Source of the DNA: Agapetus fuscipes
Lineage: Eukaryota > Arthropoda > Insecta > Trichoptera > Glossosomatidae
Direction: 5' to 3'
DNA: 64,000 bases
NCBI GenBank assembly: GCA_951799405.1
Contig: OX637332.1
Span: 28,496,832 to 28,560,831 of the forward strand
The position numbers and the translations under genes are program-made. Shown here in pieces: positions 60,224 to 64,000 of the stretch. The notes beneath the pieces were generated by a model. The model was given only the letters and a program-made list of their open reading frames with translations. It did no database searches and was not told the origin of the DNA. The stretch's first letter is position 1. Each line of letters starts with the position of its first letter.

Positions 60224-60348
60224 TATAGAACTAAAACAATATGAATCTTTATTCCATTAAAACACTGTTTACTTTCACTTAATTTAAAATTTAATGGAAT
60301 TTATTAAAGTTTTAATAGAATAAAGATTCATCTTGCTTTAGTTCTATA
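60224..60348. repeat. Foldback hairpin, about 40-base arms
   Basis: TATAGAACTAAAACAATATG...CCATTAAAAC pairs with GTTTTAATAGAATAAAGATTCATCTTG...TTAGTTCTATA, with a few mismatches. The 44-base loop contains TTAATTTAAAATTTAATGG. Confidence 0.72.
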
Positions 60349-62771
60349 AAATTTAGTTAGGATGTTAAATTCATTTTCAACTTTGTTATATGTAAGTAAG
60401 TACCAAATATGTTAACTTTCACTGTTATGTCTGGCGTTGAATGACAAATTCTTTTTAGATTTTTTCAAACTGAACGACGTTTTATTTGCATTTATTTTTT
60501 GCTGACATTTGTTTCCACGAGCAGGAATAATTTTTAAGGGTGGTTATCTGAATGAGGCAAAACCCACACAAAAACCACCAAGTCGCTTACATAACAAGCC
60601 TTGAAAATGAATTCCGCTCGTGAAAGAATTTGCAATGACCAACAATTAAAGTTGCTTTTTATACTTCATCAATAGTTGTTTGATTGTAGTACTAGTAATT
60701 TGTTAATCATTTTAGCTTTTTCAATTTAAATGACAATCACCAACTGATTTTTTCATTCAAAGGTCACTTTCAAAAAAATATAATATTAGTTTGGGTTTTA
60801 CTCTACAGCTGATTTCAGATTTGTGTATCTGAAGTGCTCGCTAGAGCCAGTCTTAAGTTTTAATACTTTGACACATTCATATTATCATTATTTACACGCA
60901 TAATATTTATGTTATCCTAACAAAGATTTGGTATTAAATGCTATCTACGTTGTAAAAATCTGAATAGTCCTTAACTCTTCCGACCGTTAAGGCCATAACG
61001 ACTTGAACAGACAAATAACTAATCGTAGCGATTCTTGTGCTGCTTCATCATTCTTTAATTTCACTGCTTTCGTTTCAGACAAGTAAATTTTGTTTGAAGA
61101 AATCAACCCATTAAGCGGAATGCGTTAGCGCTCGTTAGCCTTGTATAAAAAGCTAATGATTATTTGAGAACATGAATATCTCTGATCATCAAAATGTGCA
61201 TAAGGCGCTATAAGCGCCCAAAAGCTTCAGTTAAACAAGATTGTTAGGAGACAAAAAGCTTAAAAGCAGAGCCTCGTTCAAATGCCATAGGCTTTTATTG
61301 GTCTCTTCAAAGTCCATGTCAATGCTTTAAGCAATGAAGTTATAAATAGCATACAGACAAAGGATGTTACCATAAGAGTTCTGATACTTTCAATTTCATT
61401 TAAGAGACAATTTTGCGGATTACTATTTTGCTGCTAACGAGACAAACGCTTTAATGTGAATCCATACAGTCAACGTTAACAGAAGCATCACATAGTATGA
61501 CTATATTATTGAAAATACAGATTTCATCAGTTTTTGAAAAACTTTTGTGACAAAGGCAAATTCAACTGATCTACTGCTTTTCAGAATGACCAAAAAACAT
61601 TGTCTGCATAATTATTTAAACTTCCCAAATCCTTTAAATGCAATCAAAAGTCCGTCAACTTTTTTGTTTAACGAGTCAATATATCCCGCGTTAGCGTGGC
61701 GCTTACCTTTTAGCCTAGCTTAACACATACACCTAACTATACATAATTGTTCATTAACAATCACATATCACCTAAGTGAATAAATAAATGGTAACGTGGG
61801 AACACATTAAAGCTGTTGATGACAGCACTACATAACGAGACACGATCTCGTTAATGACTAACATGAAGTGCATTCTATACTGGCGCTCATAGCCACGCAA
61901 CATTGCAACAACACAATCCCTTAATGAGGTCCGCACATTTGAAAAAGACAAAAAAATGTGACGCCACACGGCCAGTTTACCATTGAAAAGGCTACCGAAT
62001 ACCCTAGTCTATAAAACAACTGATATTTACCTGCTAAGAACAAATCAAATTTGGAACATACAGGCAGTAAAAGAGTCTATTGGAGAAACAAAGTTTAAAA
62101 CGAATCAAAAACAAACCAATAGTTTGTACAAAATTTTAATGAGATTTTTTTTTATGAATCTATATTTCATATTTTACAGTCACAGTCAATGCTATTTTAT
62201 AAACATCTCTAAACAAAACCAAAGAAAAACAAACTTTCCAATTGAAAAACACATCTTTAAAGATATGAATGCCAAGAAAAACTAGTAGAAAAATTGCACA
62301 AATCTTTGTTATGCTCCATCGATCAACTCTTGAATGAACGTTCAATAGTTCATCTTTGTTCTAACGATGTTTACTCAGGTAAGAATGTACTTTTTAATGC
62401 TTTGTCTTTCAGGGATATTGTTGCAAGCGTTGCACAGGTACGAGCTCCAGCACTACCTACTTGACATCTATTACATGTGAACGAGTGTTGGCTTTACCTC
62501 GCTAAGAACTTGGCACATTCAATAGTAATTCATAACCTTAGAGAAGAAGATTTACACATTTAGTCGTATTTTTGGAAGCAGACAGTTTTTGGGACACACA
62601 TAATTACTATTTATCCAACCAAACCAAACGGAAATCATGCACATGAATGTGTAATTTTTATATTTTAAATTGTTTTCATTTAATTAGGCATTTCTATTAC
62701 AAAGAAGATTAAAAAATTCAAAAGATGTATCTGAAATTCTAGTATAGTAATCAACATGTAAAAAAGACATA
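60349..62771. other. AT-rich intergenic DNA
   Basis: No convincing gene. A small 3'-exon-like segment at 62413-62508 is discussed under findings. Occasional short ORFs lack codon bias and splice context. Confidence 0.35.
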
Positions 62772-62892
62772 CGACGTTATTCACACACAGCAATTGCATG
62801 GCTCAGCAACCACCTTAGCGTGAATTTTCCGTAGAAAAGAAATGATGTACCATGGATCAGCTACAGATCAAACGTGTTGTGAATAACCGTGA
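62772..62892. mobile_element. Short element G, reverse copy
   Basis: ACGTTATTCACACACAGCAATTGCATGGCTCAGC...GTACCATGGATCAGCTACAGATCAAACGTGTTGTGAATAACCGTG mirrors 36545-36661. Confidence 0.55.
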
Positions 62893-62960
62893 TAGAATTT
62901 AACCACATTGAATCTTTTATTTTCCAAAGTGGAATTGTTACACAGCTATAAAAAATAAAT

Positions 62961-63195
62961 TCCTTGAATGATAGATTGGTATGAGGCTGACCCCCAAGCT
63001 GTACAAACTTTAGCCAATGCCACTCCTGCTTCAGCGAAGAGTGGCAAGAGTTACAAAGTTTATGTTCATCTGAAGTTTGGTTAATTTTGTATGTACACAT
63101 GCAGCTTGTGTAAGTGCACACTTGCATGCGCCTGCTTGTGGGCGTGTATCAAATATGAGCTTTAAACGTCAATATATCTTTGCAACTTAGATTAT
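62961..63195 (+). mobile_element. Rep-A copy, diverged
   Basis: TTCCTTGAATGATAGATTGGTATGAGG to CTTTGCAACTTAGATTATGG. The middle keeps AGAGTTACAAAGTTTATGTTC. Confidence 0.78.
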
Positions 63196-64000
63196 GGATG
63201 AGTAAATGGAAATATAATGAATGTTTTTTCTGTGTTTCCATAAATTAATTACATCTCAAAAATGTCACCAAAAAAAAGTACTTTTTCCGAATTGGATGCA
63301 ATTCAATATTTCAAAAAAATATTCTTGCTTGGAATGCCATCCTAAAAAAGAAAATCAATTTAAAATATTGTCTTTTTTTTCTTGTGAATGTTTTCCGCAT
63401 ACCTTGGTACATTATCTGAGTTAGTCTCTATATTTCCTTACACAACAAGTAGGTAGTTAAGTTATTTTGCGAGTAGCTCCTATGCGATAATAGATATTAA
63501 ATGTTGAGATAGTATAGTATATATTATGTAGTGTACGTAATTACGGCTAGCTATAAAAATCCAAAATGAAATTTTGATTATTCCATGTTTTAAAATACCT
63601 AAATACACCCTCATTTTGTTCAGGTTAGATTATCTATTAAAGTGGATACTTTCCAAAAATCTTAATTTTATAAATTTAATTTTTAATTACAAAAGTACAA
63701 AAAATGATCCTAGTATGAGAGTACATATATTATTACAGTTTATTATAAATATGCCAAAAACGGTAAAAAAGTAATGATTTATTCAATAAATTTACATTTC
63801 AGTTGTATGCAGCCAACACTAAAGAAAATTTTGAATCGAGGTACTGAGTATATCTTTTGATTTGAGTTTGTGCAAATATAGATTAAAATAAGATTTCAAT
63901 CAAACAATCAAAACAATGATTCAGCGATGAAGTAAACACAAATGACAAAGACAAAAAAAATGAGAAAACACAAAAGCGATTTGCTATGGTTAAAGCTAAC
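63196..64000. other. AT-rich intergenic DNA to window end
   Basis: No feature recognised. Confidence 0.35.

Noticed and set aside
61983..62285. 100-codon plus-strand ORF
   Set aside because: Lysine/asparagine/phenylalanine-rich as expected from AT-rich random sequence, no domain and no splice or promoter context.

Overview
The window reads as a piece of a lepidopteran (moth or butterfly) chromosome. Genes are split by short GT-AG introns, the non-coding DNA is AT-rich, and interspersed repeats occupy much of the space. The cuticle gene also has the N-terminal YLPP signature and RR-1 chitin-binding domain typical of lepidopteran larval/pupal cuticle proteins. I could support only two protein-coding genes with confidence.

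Gene 1 (644-11676, plus strand) is the 3' part of VPS13B, a very large bridge-like lipid-transfer protein. Thirteen exons with fully consistent codon phase encode the last 763 residues, ending in the conserved VPS13 C-terminal module and a PH-like end. The 5' part lies before the window. Gene 2 (44119-48540, plus strand) is a complete four-exon gene for a secreted, glycine-rich RR-1 cuticle protein of 345 residues, with a TATA box at 44014. A possible 3'-terminal exon of an unrecognised minus-strand gene lies at 16495-16718.

Most of the rest is mobile DNA. Three short families dominate. Rep-A is about 250 bp, starts TTCCTTGACTTATAGG and ends CTTGCAACTTAGATTA plus a TAGATTA microsatellite, with more than 30 full or partial copies. 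SINE-B is about 320 bp with a tRNA-like head containing GATAGCTCAGTTGGTAGAG and GGTTCGAATCCC. SINE-C is about 290 bp with a second tRNA-like head, GTCCGTGGTCTAGTGGTAAC. Also present are C-terminal stubs of several non-LTR retrotransposons, one solo LTR with intact ends, and many miniature inverted-repeat elements (MITEs). Several MITEs keep clear target-site duplications (TSDs): hAT-like 8 bp, piggyBac-like TTAA and Harbinger-like TAA/TTA.

Layout: 1-11676 is VPS13B with repeat-filled introns. 11677-16490 is AT-rich and holds a 112-124 bp minisatellite and MITEs. 16490-19300 holds the orphan exon, a foldback and a 1.5 kb degenerate tandem array in two opposed arms. 19300-43860 is a gene-free nest of SINEs, LINE ends and MITEs. 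43861-49190 is the cuticle gene. 49190-64000 is AT-rich intergenic DNA with foldbacks, a composite transposon and repeats.

I found no convincing new enzymatic system, CRISPR array, rRNA or real tRNA gene. The most unusual material is repeat architecture: the opposed tandem array, a repeated hairpin motif resembling a hammerhead core, a MITE with its empty paralogous site in the same window, and long foldback hairpins. All coordinates of degenerate repeats are by eye and approximate by several bases.
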